From contig CM046877.1 in assembly GCA_025667525.1 (NCBI GenBank), forward strand, positions 33,872,255 to 33,936,254: 64,000 nt of DNA, in the 5' to 3' direction. The notes beneath the pieces are model-generated. The model was not told where the DNA came from, searched no databases, and was given only the letters and a program-made list of their open reading frames with translations. Source of the DNA: Glebionis coronaria. Lineage: Eukaryota > Streptophyta > Magnoliopsida > Asterales > Asteraceae. Positions 11,880 through 24,631 of this stretch are shown here, in pieces; position 1 is the stretch's first letter; each line of letters opens with the position of its first letter. The position numbers were made by a program, and so were the translations under genes.

Positions 11880-13470
11880 GGTTGGGCGCAACGCACCTAA
11901 AAAGACTCGGTCGAGTCTCGGTCGCGACCGAGTCGTCGCGTTGCGACGATTCGGTCGCCGGTCTCAATCCAGCCCAATCCGACCCTAGTCCCGACCTAGT
12001 TTTGAATGTGTGTTGGTTTTGAAAAAAAAACGGTAACTTTTGATTTTTTTTAAAAATTTCAAACGGATCTATTTTTAAAATTTTCTATAAATACCCTATT
12101 TTTATTACCAATTATCACAAAAAATAACACACAAAATCTCCAAAAATGTCTTATGAATTGTTTTTTGCCGACTCTTCCGACGACGAAAAAGAAGTTACTA
12201 GTGAGTTAGAAGCTTTTACGCAAGCTTGCGCACAGGCTTATGAAGCATCTCGCCCCAAAAAACGGGCGTATATATATAGAGATTATCAGGGTGCACATAA
12301 TCGTCTAGTAGATGCGTATTTTACTGAAGGTCCGCAATATGTTGCAGAGACATTTCGTGATCGATTCCGAATGGATCGCGATTTATTCTTACAAATTGTT
12401 GACGATTTGAAAAATAATTATTCTTATTTTCGAAACTCAACGGATGCTTTGAATCGAGAATGTCTTTCGCCCTTGCTGAAGTGCACATCCGCTATTCGTC
12501 AATTGGCGTACGGAGCCGTGCCTGATTCTCTAGACGAATATTTGCAAATGGGTGCGACAACAGCACGACAGTGTCTTCGACGGTTTTGTACCGGCATAAT
12601 GCAATTATATGGTACAGAGTACTTGCGAAAGCCTACTTATACTGACATGGAGAAACTTTATGCTCATCACGAAGAAAAACACGGGTTTCCTGGGATGCTA
12701 GGAAGTATCGATTGTACACATTGGCCGTGGGAGAATTGTCCCGTTGCTTATAAAGCTCAACGGGGATTCGTGGAAAGCACCTGAACTGGGATTCGTGGCT
12801 AACAACGTGCATTATCGTCGAGGATACTATCTTACTGATGGGATATATCCGCAATGGTCGGTTCTTATTAAATCTATACAAGATCCGCCGACAAATGATC
12901 AGAAACGAAGATTGTATAAAACGAAGCACGAAGCAGCAAGAAAAGATGTTGAGCGAGCTTGCGGTGTATTGAAAACAAAATGGAAGATGATTGATATCCC
13001 GGCCCGAGGATTGTCAAAAAGTCGACTATCAGATATAATGTACACGTGTATCATATTACACAATATGGTTATTAAACATAGGGGGCGATATCACCCATTT
13101 ATCATCAAGTAGAAGAACATGCTGATAACGATCCGATAAATACCCATGAAGAAAGGCTACAAATTACTCAGCAAATAGTCGACCCACATCTACATCTCAA
13201 CCTAAAAGCCGATCTAGTGGAACACATTTGGAATAATCGCAATGGATAATGGCGATATCACCCATTTAATGTTTAATGTTTTTTAATTTCGAATAATTGT
13301 GTAATGTTTTTTTAAATAAATGTAATGTTTTTTATTAAATTTATTGTGTTTTAAATTTTTATTTTTTTTTTCAACTAGGTCGCACTAGGTCGTCGGGTTG
13401 TGGCAAATAGGTCGCACTAGGTCGCCGGCCGAAAAAATTAGGTCGCGACCCTCATGCATTGTGCCTAGCC
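11880..13470 (+). mobile_element. PIF/Harbinger transposon, internally deleted copy
   Basis: The inverted termini GGTTGGGCGCAACGCA (left) and TGCATTGTGCCTAGCC (right) differ at four of 16 positions. Both sides are flanked by the 3-bp duplication TAA (11877-11879 and 13471-13473), the hallmark of the superfamily. Sub-terminal GGTCGCGACC/GGTCGC words repeat at both ends. The 1.59-kb element holds only a broken nuclease gene and no Myb-like second ORF. Confidence 0.85.
12146..13112 (+). pseudogene. Harbinger (HARBI1-like) DDE nuclease, internal deletion
   Basis: The first frame (12146-12784) starts at a good ATG. It reads through an N-terminal region with RDRFRMDRDLFLQIVDDL and into LGSIDCTHWPWENCPVAYKA, which holds the first catalytic Asp of the DDE_Tnp_4 family. 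It then fails. A second frame (from about 12744) resumes with LNGDSWKAPELGFVAN, then YYLTDGIYPQWS and KDVERACGVLKTKW, the C-terminal part of the same protein. The stretch that should join them, including the second catalytic Asp, is missing. The junction has two copies of GGGATTCGTGG about 25 bp apart. Family members are usually about 400 residues. This copy cannot encode an active transposase but could be mobilised in trans. Confidence 0.85.
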
Positions 13471-13473
13471 TAA

Positions 13474-14790
13474 TGGTTGGATATCTACTGATCATCAGTG
13501 GTTATCTCATTTCTTCAAGAAAACTTTCTGAAGTGAAAACCCGTGACTCGGCCTTCATGAATAAAGATTTTCCTCTTGTCTCAAGATGGTAATCAGTTAT
13601 ATTTTTTCCATCTCTTTTGTAGTCTTCGTAGTTAAAGCATCAGGTAGAGTTTAAAATATATTTATTTTATTTTATTTTTGCTTCTATCGTCTATTAGTTG
13701 CAATTTTTTTTTATAATATATAATCTTCGCCTTGTCGTTCAAAAAAAAAATCTACCTACATTTTCTTTCAAAATAAAAACAAGTATAAAACATAATTTTC
13801 TTACAACTTCCAAATACACGATCAAATACACTCTTTGTATAAATTGTTAGATTATAGATTATAAGATTAATATTGCAAGTGTTGACATCGATAAGCATGC
13901 ATGCACACGTTGAAATCGGTATGCAAAATCCATACACACATGCACACGCTATATGAACAACTAAAGAAAACATGTTTGCATGTTTTTTCGCATTTGAATA
14001 CACTTTTCAAGTTTGAATGCATCTCAAAAGCTAGATTTGTACACTTAAAACCTTTGAACACTTTTTTGAATATCAAGTCACTGCTTACATGTCAAATGAA
14101 TATTGAATAATTCATTGCTTTTGGATTTGGAATATAAGTATTTTTGGGTAAGTCAAAAAGCCAACCCTAATGCCAAAAAAGATAGTAGTACTACTAGTAT
14201 AATTTTATAAAGAAAATAAAGTGAAAGAGAGTGGTTTGATGTGTACGGAAAGAGACAAGTAGATAGAAAAAAGCATATCACATTATTAAAAATTGTGATA
14301 ATTAACTATCTACATCAACTAAATTAAAACTAATTAAGCATGGAGTTTTATTTAATGACATGTTTGTTGTTATATGTCTATGTCATAGAAATTAAGTGCT
14401 TTCTATGATATAACCTAGTGATTTGTTTTTATTAGAACAAGAAGTACGTGTCTATAACATGAACCAGTATTTGTAGATAAATTAAACTAGTTTTAGTATA
14501 TAAGAAGTTGGTAAATCTACCAATTTATGTAATATAGTTAATTATAAGATCTTTTTTGTAAGATTATGTAATGAACAAGCAACTCTCAATCAGATTAAAC
14601 AATGGCATTTCATCGCTTCTTTGTTTTTAAGTCGATTTGGTTGGACCATTTTTCGATTTGTGTGTGACGCGTCATGCTAATGTTCTCTGTATCGTTTCAA
14701 TTTTATTGGATGTCTCCGAAGAGACGTGTTGATCTTTTTAAAGAAACGAGTAGCATTACCAGATGCTATTGGGAAATTAATCAATGCATG
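13474..14790. other. Spacer without recognised gene
   Basis: Overlapping short frames on both strands near 13750-14110 cancel each other out as evidence. No repeat ends were found. Confidence 0.5.
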
Positions 14791-14799
14791 CTTTGAAGA

Positions 14800-15006
14800 A
14801 AGGGTTTTTCTAACATGTGCCCTCATGCACATGTTAAGTTATATTTATTACACACTAACTTTCCTTTTATATAAAAAAATACATTAAATTCACATTAAAT
14901 ATAATTAATATTCACCATAAATAAATAACAATTTGTATTTAATATACTCAAACTTCACTTTTAAATAAACACAAATATGTGCATTGAGGGCACATGTTAG
15001 AAATTT
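14800..15006. mobile_element. Mutator-type MITE
   Basis: The left end contains TTTCTAACATGTGCCC and the right end the inverted GGGCACATGTTAGAAA. The flanks CTTTGAAGA (14791-14799) and CTTTCAAGA (15007-15015) agree at 8 of 9 positions, fitting a 9-bp target duplication. It belongs to the same family as 23485-23672. Confidence 0.7.
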
Positions 15007-15619
15007 CTTTCAAGAAAAAATAGCTGTGTTTACCTGTGTACGTTTTGTACTTTGTGGTTATGATATGATAATGATCACTTTTGATTTCTTTGCATTTATT
15101 GGTTCAACACATACTTTTTTGTTATTTTGACCAATTTGCTGGCAAAAGTTAAATCAATCCCAGCTAATATTACCTTCTATTCACACTGCTTCACGCTTAA
15201 AAAAGTGATTAAAGAAAATGAAAAAGTTTAGTGCAGAATGGAAATAATTTGAAAGATAAATAACATAAAATGAAATAAATTCCGCTAGTAACACTCGTAG
15301 GATTGTTGTTAGCAACTTCTAAAAAAATCAATTATTATTTTTTTAACATTTAAAAGAATATAAAAAAAGGAAAAAAGTCTCAAATGAGGCAATTGTGAGC
15401 CATACATGTTTAGTATCAAGGTTTTAAGTGTTCTACTATATATGGTGGTCATAAATACATGTCCCATTTTAGACAAAGATATTAGTTAGTGTGCATGTTA
15501 GTGTACAAATATGTTTCTGAGAATCGACTATCGAATTAAGTACTCTATAAGAAAATTTAAGTTCTTGGATGCCCTGGTCACACTTGTTGATCAGCAGGAC
15601 CGTTATTAGGGAGTGCAAG
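15007..15619. other. AT-rich spacer, nothing recognised
   Basis: No supported coding sequence or repeat terminus. Confidence 0.5.
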
Positions 15620-15622
15620 AGA

Positions 15623-18400
15623 CACTAGTACAAAAAAGTTCATAGAGACTGGTCCAAAAAGACAATGGAGACTGGTTTTGTTGGACGTCTCTATGTGGAG
15701 GATCTCCTTGCTCGAAACATAAAGAGACTGGTTTTTAAACCAGTCTCTATTAAAAGAATGGACACTGGTTATCTTCATAAAAACAAGTCTCTTTAGAGAT
15801 TGGTCTCCATGCTAATCTCCAGAAAGCAGTCTTTTTAATAGCATCTAACCAGTCTTTTTATCGAGTAAAAAGTGTTTTTTCTAAAAACCAGTCTCTTTTT
15901 AATTAATTTTTTAAAAAAAAAATAAAATTTTTATTAAATTCCAAATTTTACAAATTTAACCCTCTATAATGAAATAATGTAAATACAAGAATTCCATAAA
16001 AAAACTAAATTAAAGGACTTGAGTTGTCATAAACAACAAATGTATGTAAATAAAGATATTAATTGGAAGGATTAAATTTGTCAAATACATATAAGATGAT
16101 TCACAGATCTTTTGCTAAACTAATATTTCCACTTGAAATCATCTCTTTATTCAACTGCTAAAAACTAATCAAATTTCATCAACTCATTAACTGTATGCAT
16201 AAGCCTAACTAACCTAAACTATATTAACAGCTTATCTGACTAATGAAGGAAATAAAAGACTTAACCTAAACTATACTAACATCAGACGTCCCAACACACC
16301 CAAAATTAATAATCAACAAACCAAACACCCTTTTAGAACTTTCTGTAAACCCAAGCCTCCTTTATATCTCGTCTGCAGTCCCAGACACTCCCTTATGACC
16401 CTTCTACTATCCCAAACGCACCCTTAATATCTTGCTGCAGACCCAAACGCCCCATTATGTTCTACCATTAATCCCAAACACACCCTGCTGATGATTTTAC
16501 CTTAACCAACATGCCATTTGCCTCGATCTACTATACTAAACGTGCTCATTGCGTTATAATCAGAAGCAAACACCTTCTGCGATATTTATAATCCGAACCA
16601 AACACTCCCGATAGGTGTTTTGCTGCTGTCCCGAACACAACCCTATGTGGGTTTCTATTATGTCACGGATATGATGATCGTCTGATGCTTGTTGACCACG
16701 GCTGGTCATAGTGGCGGCGTGGTGTTGTGTAGTGAAGAGATTGAGTTTTCTAAGGCAAAACAGGCACAACCATTTCGAACATACCTGCTCATACGAGCTT
16801 TCAGAAAACATCTTTTTGTCTCATGTCTCGGTATGCCATAAGCCTTACACAAACTAGTGATATTTTTTAGGCTAATATGTCTGCAGCTTGTCTATACCTC
16901 GTAGGTGAAGATATGCCACAGTGTCGTCTCATCAACCAGATGAACATGAAGGTCGATTAACAGATTAATGTTACCGATTGTGTGGACTTGGAGATCTTTC
17001 AAAATTGCACTCGCAAGAATGACTACTAAGTACAAACTGTCTTGCAACGGCATATAAAAGAAAAAAAAATTGAGTGGTTGTTTTATCGGTTGGTGGCTGT
17101 GTGAGGAATAGATCGAGATGGCAGCGGCGGCTGCAAACTGGTGGTGGTAGTTATCATTATTGGTGGCGGTCTGGTGGAAATGGAGGATGGATGACTGATC
17201 TAGATGGTGGATCTTGATCAAACGGCGCCGAAAAATATACTTTGATAGAAAATATGATGAAAACCCATTTTATTATATATACTTTGATAGAAAATACGGC
17301 GCCGGAAAAATATTCAGTGGATCTAGAGTGTGTGTTTTATTGTGTACTAGGGTTTTATGATAGAAAATAGGAACAACCCCTATTATTTTATTATATATAC
17401 ATTCTTAAAGTTTTAAAAATCAAATGTAAAGAGTTATTAGTTTAGGGTAGTTACTGTAAATATTACTACAAGGACTTAAAACGAAAATTTTGTTAAATAA
17501 CAGTTCGGGACTCGTTTAAGCTAGTTATCGATCGATTCAATAAACAAAAATTTCACCATTGCGTTTAGAGTTTTTTTTCCACGAAAAATATTATTTATAC
17601 GACAAGAAATTCATAAATCGCTTATAATTACATTTAAAAGTAAATTATCTACCGGGTTTCTCGAACAAGTTTAGTTTCAATGAAAAAAAAACTTCAACAT
17701 GATTATTCGCGTCTTTAACAAACGTTTTTTATATATAAAAAATAATTTAATAAATCATTTTATTAAATATCTCGTGAAAATTAAATATAAATTTTAATTT
17801 TTACTGTGTCGGTACGCAGACTGGGCCATTTTTCAGCTTTTGCGAAATATGTCTCGTTTCTAAACTCAATAAGTTTAGTATCGCTCAAAAATGAATTTTG
17901 AATAATAATTAATATAATTTATTACTATTTAAAGCATGAAAAATTCTCGGGTGTTACATGTGTTAATTATAATCACATATATACTTTATAAAGTCTAAAA
18001 CGTAATATGTTATAAAAACAAGTATGCACCGTTTAGTCCTTATGATTTTAAGTTTAAAAAAAATTAACCACAATCTATTAAAATAAAACAAGACTAATTT
18101 TTTAGAAACCAATGTCTTAAAATGTGTAAAAACATTGGTTTTTTTTATAAAAAATGGTATCCATAAAACAAACACCTAGAGACATGTTGTTACGTAAAAA
18201 CCAGTGTCTTTACTTTTATAAAAGAGACTGGTTGCATTTTAAAAACCGGTTTCTTTAGAATTCACATTATGGAGACTGGTTTTTTTTTTCAAGAAAACCA
18301 GTTTTGATGCATTCCCTTCCCACCATTTTTTGTCATAGAGACATGTTTTTTCATAACCAGTCTTTTTAAGGGGGTCTCTTTAGCCTTTTGTGTAGTAGTG
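15623..18400. mobile_element. Non-autonomous CACTA (En/Spm) element
   Basis: The left end is CACTAGTACAAAAAAG and the right end CTTTTGTGTAGTAGTG, its near-exact inverse. The 3-bp flanks are AGA on both sides (15620-15622 and 18401-18403), as expected for CACTA. Sub-terminal arrays of GAGACTGGTTTT in both orientations fill about 15640-15910 and 18090-18370 and would bind the transposase. No TNPD- or TNPA-like coding sequence is visible in the 2.8 kb, and the short minus-strand frames around 16560-17221 have no recognised domain. A GGCGCCG-flanked repeat occurs at about 17222 and 17298. Confidence 0.87.
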
Positions 18401-18403
18401 AGA

Positions 18404-19290
18404 TGTCGTTAGACAGGGTCATCACTTGATAAAGGCCACCAAATTTCATGTCGTTCTACTAATATACATATAGACAATATGAGGATCAAGTTTAATTAGT
18501 TCATGTGTTACTCATATATGTGTATTTTGTGTGTGTGTTTAAGAGCCTCTTAATATAGATGGCACGAGATCATCAAAATTAATGAGACGACCTTGTCGAT
18601 CACTTCCAAACATATACTTATATTGGTCGTCACCTCCAACACTACCACATTGGAAAACACTTGTATCGTATTGTAGATAGACATGTTTTACTCGGGGACA
18701 GAATTAAGGTTCTCGCGAGTGCTCAAGACATTTATGCGATTTTTTATGTATTGTTAATTTTTGAAGAAAACGTTAATTTTTTCTAAACGCATCCTACCAA
18801 TCAGATGTGTTTTAGCCTCCATTTTAATTCATTTTTGACATCCATCATATTATGGTTCAACAAAATGTGTACACTCTGTCATATTTTATTTTGACTTCGT
18901 TTCTGATTTTACTATGCCTCGAAATAATAGGTTTCTGGTTAATTAAGAGAGTTTTACTAGAAAATAAATTAGTTGACCAGAACTCTAGTACAGTAATTTT
19001 TAACAAATTTTTTTGATCAATGCTCACTGAGCAGATGTTAATATGCAATAAATTACAAATTTTATTTATTAACATTAAAAAGTCTTAAATACATAGTAAA
19101 ACTTAAAGAAAATCATGTTTAAATATAAGTAACTATTAAAAACTAATTAAAGAGATTGATATTTGTCATTTGGTGTTGGCCAAGTGTCGAGTTAAGCACA
19201 ACATGCATCATTTATCTAAATTAGATGATTACTCGTGCATAATAACAATGTTGTATAACTAATGTAGCATGTTTATAATTTTATTCGGTT
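18404..19290. other. AT-rich spacer, nothing recognised
   Basis: No supported ORF or repeat. Confidence 0.5.
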
Positions 19291-19294
19291 AAAC

Positions 19295-19556
19295 TTGTTA
19301 CTTTTAGCCATTTTATGTAGACTTTTTTTTGCCATTGTAACACTAAACATTTAAATTCATGCTATTGTATGTAGTCTGTGATTATTTGTCATACAAAATT
19401 ACCATTTTACCCTTTAAAATTACCATTTGTCATAAACTACATAGAATATCACGAATTCAAAGATTTAGCGTCACAATGACAAAAAAAAGTAGTCTACATA
19501 CAATACCAAATAATAACAAGTTTAAAACATTTTTTTGGCAATTAACCCTTTTCCAT
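19295..19556. repeat. Short foldback MITE candidate
   Basis: TATTGTATGTAGTCTG near 19365 faces TAGTCTACATACAATACC near 19490. Outer arms TTTTGCCA/TTTTTGGCAA also pair. No clear target duplication was found. Confidence 0.4.
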
Positions 19557-19567
19557 TTATATAAAAG

Positions 19568-22500
19568 GGGATGTTATAATTATGGGAGATTTCAATGAGG
19601 TTCTAGTTAAATCAGATAGGTTCGGGTTTGTTTTTAATGAACAAGGGTCTCAGTTGTTTAACAGTTTTATTGTGGATTCGGGGTTGATTGAAGTTCCTCT
19701 TGGTGGAGCTCAATTTACCTAGAGTCTTAAGTCCGCGAAAAAGATGTGTAAATTAGATAGATTTTTGGTATCGAAAAATTTAATGGTGGATTGTCCTCAC
19801 TTATCGACTATTACATTGGAAAGATATTTATCAGATCATAGTCAAATCTTATTACGGGAGAAACATGTCGATTATGGTCCCACACCATTTAGGTTTTTTC
19901 ATTACTGGTTTGAGGTGAAGGGTTTCGATAAAGTAGTTGAAGAAGCCTGGAATAACAGTCAGGTAGTGGGTACTAATGATATGAATAAATTGTTGGGTTA
20001 ACTTAGACACCTCAAGGCCCATATACGAGAATGGAATAAAGAGAGCAAGGCGGCCAGAAACAACATGAAAGAGAAATATAAGAAAGAATTGAAGGGGTGG
20101 ATATGCGGATTGACAGTGGAGGAGTGGAGGAGGTATTGATGATATTCTTTAGATTAGATCTGAGCTTCTGGTTCATATTCAAAGGTGTGAGCAGATCGAA
20201 GCAAAGGAAATGGCTCAAAAAGCGAAAATCAAATGGGTTGTAGAAGGAGATGAAAACTCCAAAAATTTTCATGGCTAAACAAAAAACGTAACATATTAAA
20301 TATTCGGGGTGTTATGGCGATTAGGGAATGGATTGAAGATCTAACAGGGGTTAAAAAAGAGTTTCTTGATCACTTCAGTAAAAGGTTTTGTAAACCTATG
20401 GATAGACGTACGAACATCATTATGGACTTTCCGAATCGGCTTAAAGAGGATCAGGCATTTGCGTTGGAAGTAGAAGCAACAAATGATGAAATTAAGAAAG
20501 CTGTTTGGGAGTGTGGTACATATAAAGCGTCGGGCCCTGATGGCTTTACGTTTGGGTTCTTTCATCATTTTTGGTATTTAGTGGAAAAGGAGGTAATTGA
20601 TGCGGTTAAGTACTTTTTCAATCATACTGATTTATGTAACGGGTGTAATTATTCATTCATTGCCTTGATTCCTAAAATTTCGGATGCGAAATACGTTAAA
20701 GCTTTTAGAACTATAAGTCTAATTGGGTGCATTTATAAAATCATCACAAAGATTTTGACAAATCGTCTTGTTTGTGTTTTGGGTGGTTTAGTTAACGAGG
20801 TGAAATCGGCTTTTGTTGCTAATAGACATATATTAGACGGCCCCTTTATGCTTAATGAGATTATGAATTGGTGTAAGGCCAAAACAAACTCTTATTTTTA
20901 AGGTGGATTTTGAGAAAGCTTATGATTCGGTTCGCTGGGATTTTCTGGACAAGGTTCTACAAAAATTTGGTTTTGATATTAAATGGAAAAAATGGATTCA
21001 AGTTTGTCTTCAAACGTCGAGAGGGTCTATAATGATGAACGGTAGCCCCACGGAGGAGTTTAAATTCGGTAAGGGTTTGAAACAGGGCGATCCGTTGTCG
21101 CCATTTTTATATATTTTAATAATAGAAAGCTTACACCTGTCTTTTCAGCGGGTTATAGACGCACGTCTTCCTAAGGTGTCACATTGCAAGATACGGTAAA
21201 TATATCACACTTATTTTACGCGGACGATGTAGTTTTTATTGGGGTTTGGAATGAGTAGAACTTATCTACTTTAAAGCATGTATTGGAGTGTTTCTACAGG
21301 GCGTCGGGTCTTAAAATAAACATGTGCAAAAGCAAGATCTTGGGTATTAATGAAGATACTGTGAATATTGAGCAAGTAGCGGGCAAACTAGGGTGCCAAA
21401 TTATTAAAGTGCCTTTGGGGTCCATGGTGGCGGGGGGGGGGGGGGGGGTGGTAATATGAATAGACTTAACTCTTGGGACGCTGTGGTGGATAAGGTGAAG
21501 AACCGTTTCTCTAAATGGAAGATGACGATGTTGTCAAGGCGAATTTTTAAGGTTCCTTCAGGTATTCTTCATAAATTAGAATTGATTCGTAGGCAATTTT
21601 TTAATGGTCATGATTTATCGAGTAAGAAAATGTCGTGGGTCAAGTGGAAAAAAGTGGTTTCTCCTAAAGAAAAAGGAGCGGTCTTGGTGTTTCGAGTTTA
21701 TATGCTTTAAATAGGGGGTTGCTATTCAAATGGGTGTGGAGGTTCTTAACTCAAGGTGAAGGGTTATGGGATAGAATGGTCAAGGCGATTCATGTAAACG
21801 ATGGCAAGATTGGTAGGAATAGGTCCATGGGCTACAATTCGTGCTGGAGTATTATCATTCAAGAGATGAATGTTTTGGCGGATAAAGGTATTAACGTGAT
21901 GAACCATATGCGGATCAAGCTGGGTAATAGGAATTCTACTCGATATTGGGAGGATTCTTGGCATGCAGGGGGTAAGCTAAAAGATATTTTTCCTCGCGTG
22001 TATGCACTGGAATTACGTAAATAAATTACTGCAGGAGATAAATTGAGAATTCAGAATCCGACGTCTTCTTTTCGAAGGGAACCGAGATGTGGAGCAGAGC
22101 TTGTGCAATACAGTGAGGTTGCTGGGTTGGTCCAGCAGGTCAGGATCGGTGAGGGACTAGATAGATGGATGTGGACAGCGAACAAATCAGGTGAATTCTC
22201 GATGGCTTCACTCAGGAATATTATTGATAAAAAACGGACTAACGTTGCTGATCACAGTACTAGATGGGTTTCTTATGTCCCTATTAAAGTAAACATTCAC
22301 GCTTGGAAGGTTATGACAGGGTTGATGGCCACTAAGTTCGAATTATCGAGACGAGGTATTGAAATTGATTCTAATTTATGTCCAAACTGTGGTATCGTGG
22401 TAGAGATGGTTAGTCATTTGTTTATTACGTGTAGTATGGCTAAACAAGTTCGGCAGTTGATCATTAGATGGTGGGATGTCTCGGATTGTGATATTGATTC

Positions 22501-22811
22501 ATATGATACTTGGTTAGCATGGATGGGTAATGTTTCTTTGCGTTCGAAGCTGAAAACGGTGTCTGAAGTGGGTTTTTATGTAGCGTGGTGGCTCCTTTGG
22601 TCGTATAGAAATAAAAATGTGTTCGATAGTAATGTTATTAGAAAGGATAGGTTTTTTGATGATGTTATTGCTAAAAAAATTTATTGGTGCCGGGTTATAT
22701 GTAAAACCTCATTAAGTTTAAACGATTGGCTTAAAAATCCACACTTTACTTCTTTGTAAGTTTTACCTCCTTGCTAATTTTATAATAAATCGCCGTTAAA
22801 AAAAATAAAAA
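19568..22811 (+). mobile_element. L1-type LINE, 5'-truncated and inactive
   Basis: The copy begins inside the endonuclease domain and ends with an A-rich tail (about 22796-22811). This is the usual pattern of a LINE copied incompletely by target-primed reverse transcription. Coding remnants on the plus strand run in order: endonuclease, reverse transcriptase, zf-RVT. A long G homopolymer interrupts it at about 21431-21449. I could not find target-site duplications. Confidence 0.85.
19571..22759 (+). pseudogene. LINE ORF2 remnant: endonuclease, reverse transcriptase, zf-RVT
   Basis: The endonuclease part retains MGDFNEV (about 19582), KLDRFLVS and the catalytic SDH. The reverse transcriptase part shows LIPKISDA, SAFVANRHILDGPFMLNEI, VDFEKAYDSVRWDFL, GLKQGDPLSPFL and, in another frame, the catalytic FYADDVVF (about 21216). 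The C-terminus has the zinc-knuckle-like CPNCG...H...C of zf-RVT (about 22380-22433). Disabling changes include stops near 19722, 20000 and 20145, a 1-bp shift at about 20899 just before the DFEKAYDS block, a stop near 21198, and shifts around the poly-G tract and 21708. It encoded the enzyme that nicked DNA and copied the LINE RNA. It is dead now. Confidence 0.85.
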
Positions 22812-23475
22812 ATCTCCCTATTTAAGGGTCCATTTAGTTTCTAGGTTTAAATAGGTTTCGCTTCACAAAATACTTGGTATTTTGCTTTTATATTTTAATT
22901 AAAAAATACATCTTATTTTTAATTAATTGATATAATAAATATTTGTATAAAATATTAATTAATTTTCTCTTTTCTACTCTTCTTATAAATCTATCCTAAA
23001 CCCAAAATCAAATCTAATCTCACTTACACATCAAACCAACCCTAAATATCTAATAGACCCGTGTTGATTTTTATAAGTGTGTCATTTTATTCAAAAAAGC
23101 ACTCATTTTCAAAATTTAAAGTTATAATAGCTGTTTTTAAAAAGGCTATTTGCAAATTATTTTTGTCCAAATTTAATAAAACAACAAGTAAACTCAAAAA
23201 AGTTATGACGTATTTGATTATGGATTTTTAAAAGGTTTTCTCGAAGATCAGGAAGAGGTGGCACCATGGAAACTGTTTAGAAGATGGAGGGAACTTAACT
23301 ATATTATTATTTAAAATACTAATTAACATATTTAAAAATTGTTTCTTTTATGGATATTCTTTTAAGAAATAAAAAATTTGAGACTGCAAGCTGGATAGCA
23401 CGCAAGTGCGAGTGGAGGAGTTATTATTTTACTATATACTTTGGATTAAATTTTGTTTTGTTCTTTATTATGCAA
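22812..23475. other. AT-rich spacer, nothing recognised
   Basis: No supported ORF or terminal repeat. Confidence 0.5.
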
Positions 23476-23484
23476 TTTTAATAT

Positions 23485-23672
23485 GGGTTTTTCTATCATG
23501 TGCCCTAAGGGCACATGATAAGAACACATAAGGTACACAAAAAATACACCGGGTCCCACAGAAAAGTACACAGGAATCCACAAAGTGTGAATCTCTGTGT
23601 ATTTTTATGTGAGACCCGGTGTACTTTTTACCTTCTTATCATGTGCCCTTAGGGCACAAGATAGAAAAACCC
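23485..23672. mobile_element. Mutator-type MITE with perfect 9-bp target duplication
   Basis: The arms begin GGGTTTTTCTATC and end GATAGAAAAACCC, continuing inward with ATGTGCCCT...AGGGCACA so that each arm folds on itself as well. TTTTAATAT flanks both sides exactly (23476-23484 and 23673-23681). The 188-bp element has no coding capacity. Confidence 0.85.
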
Positions 23673-23815
23673 TTTTAATATTAGTTTCAAAATGAATCAA
23701 AATTATCAAAATAAAATAATTATTCTTACTTATAACTAAGACAAAATTAGCTAATAAAACATGATACTTATCAATAATACTTTTAGATAAAAATATATTA
23801 GAACATAAATATGAT

Positions 23816-24623
23816 TAGGGGTGTAATCAAGCCAAACTTTTTTCAAGCACTTCGAGGTCGAGCTCGAGCTGGCTCGATCAAGCGAAGCTTTTATCAAGCT
23901 CAAGCCCAAAAAATAGCTCGAAACTATATCAAACTCAAGCTCAAGCTTTTGATAGCTCGGCTCGAGTTCTTATCAAGCTTTTTCAAGCTCTATCAAAAAT
24001 ATGTTTTTATGGTGAATTTATATACAACTAATTGTTAATTTGAGTATTAACCTAATTTTAAAGGCTAATTTTATAAATTAATAATATATTTTAGAAGAAC
24101 TTTTAACTCTTATTACATTTATATTTTAGTTATTTATTTTAAATGATTCTTTATTTTTGTAAATTTAATTATTACATTTACTCGGTATTTGGTGAAATAA
24201 AATATGTGTATAAATATTTTTTGTACTCTTTCTAATATTAAACGCAACGTGCCTAAATTGTGATCGAATTCACATCATGCAATGGCCTTTGAAACTTTAA
24301 TCGTATTGGAGTGCAAAACACATTTTGAAACCAAGATTGTACGATGATTTTGTTATTGGTTTTATTAATGTTAAATAAATCAAATTTGTTTTAAGTAATG
24401 ATTTTTTTAATACATATGTTTATTGATGAGTTTTATTATAAAAAATTAAATTTATACATATTTAAGCTTTTCAAGTCAAGATCAAGCTTTATTAAGCCAA
24501 ACTTAAGCATGTATTGATAAAACTTGACAAACTATTAAGACAAGCTCAAACGTACAATTTTAGTATCAAACCAAGCTCAAGCCCTACTAAGCTTGAGCTC
24601 GGCTCAACTCGATTACACCCCTA
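23816..24623. mobile_element. Non-autonomous hAT element, AGCTCGAG/CAAGCTCAAGC family
   Basis: The inverted ends TAGGGGTGTAATC and GATTACACCCCTA match exactly. The 8-bp flanks AATATGAT are identical (23808-23815 and 24624-24631). The first and last ~200 bp consist of GAGCTCGAGCT/CAAGCTCAAGC words in opposite orientation. No transposase remains. Confidence 0.88.
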
Positions 24624-24631
24624 AATATGAT

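Noticed and set aside
13752..14110. Three overlapping frames on both strands
   Set aside because: Near-palindromic AT-rich sequence opens frames on both strands; no domain.
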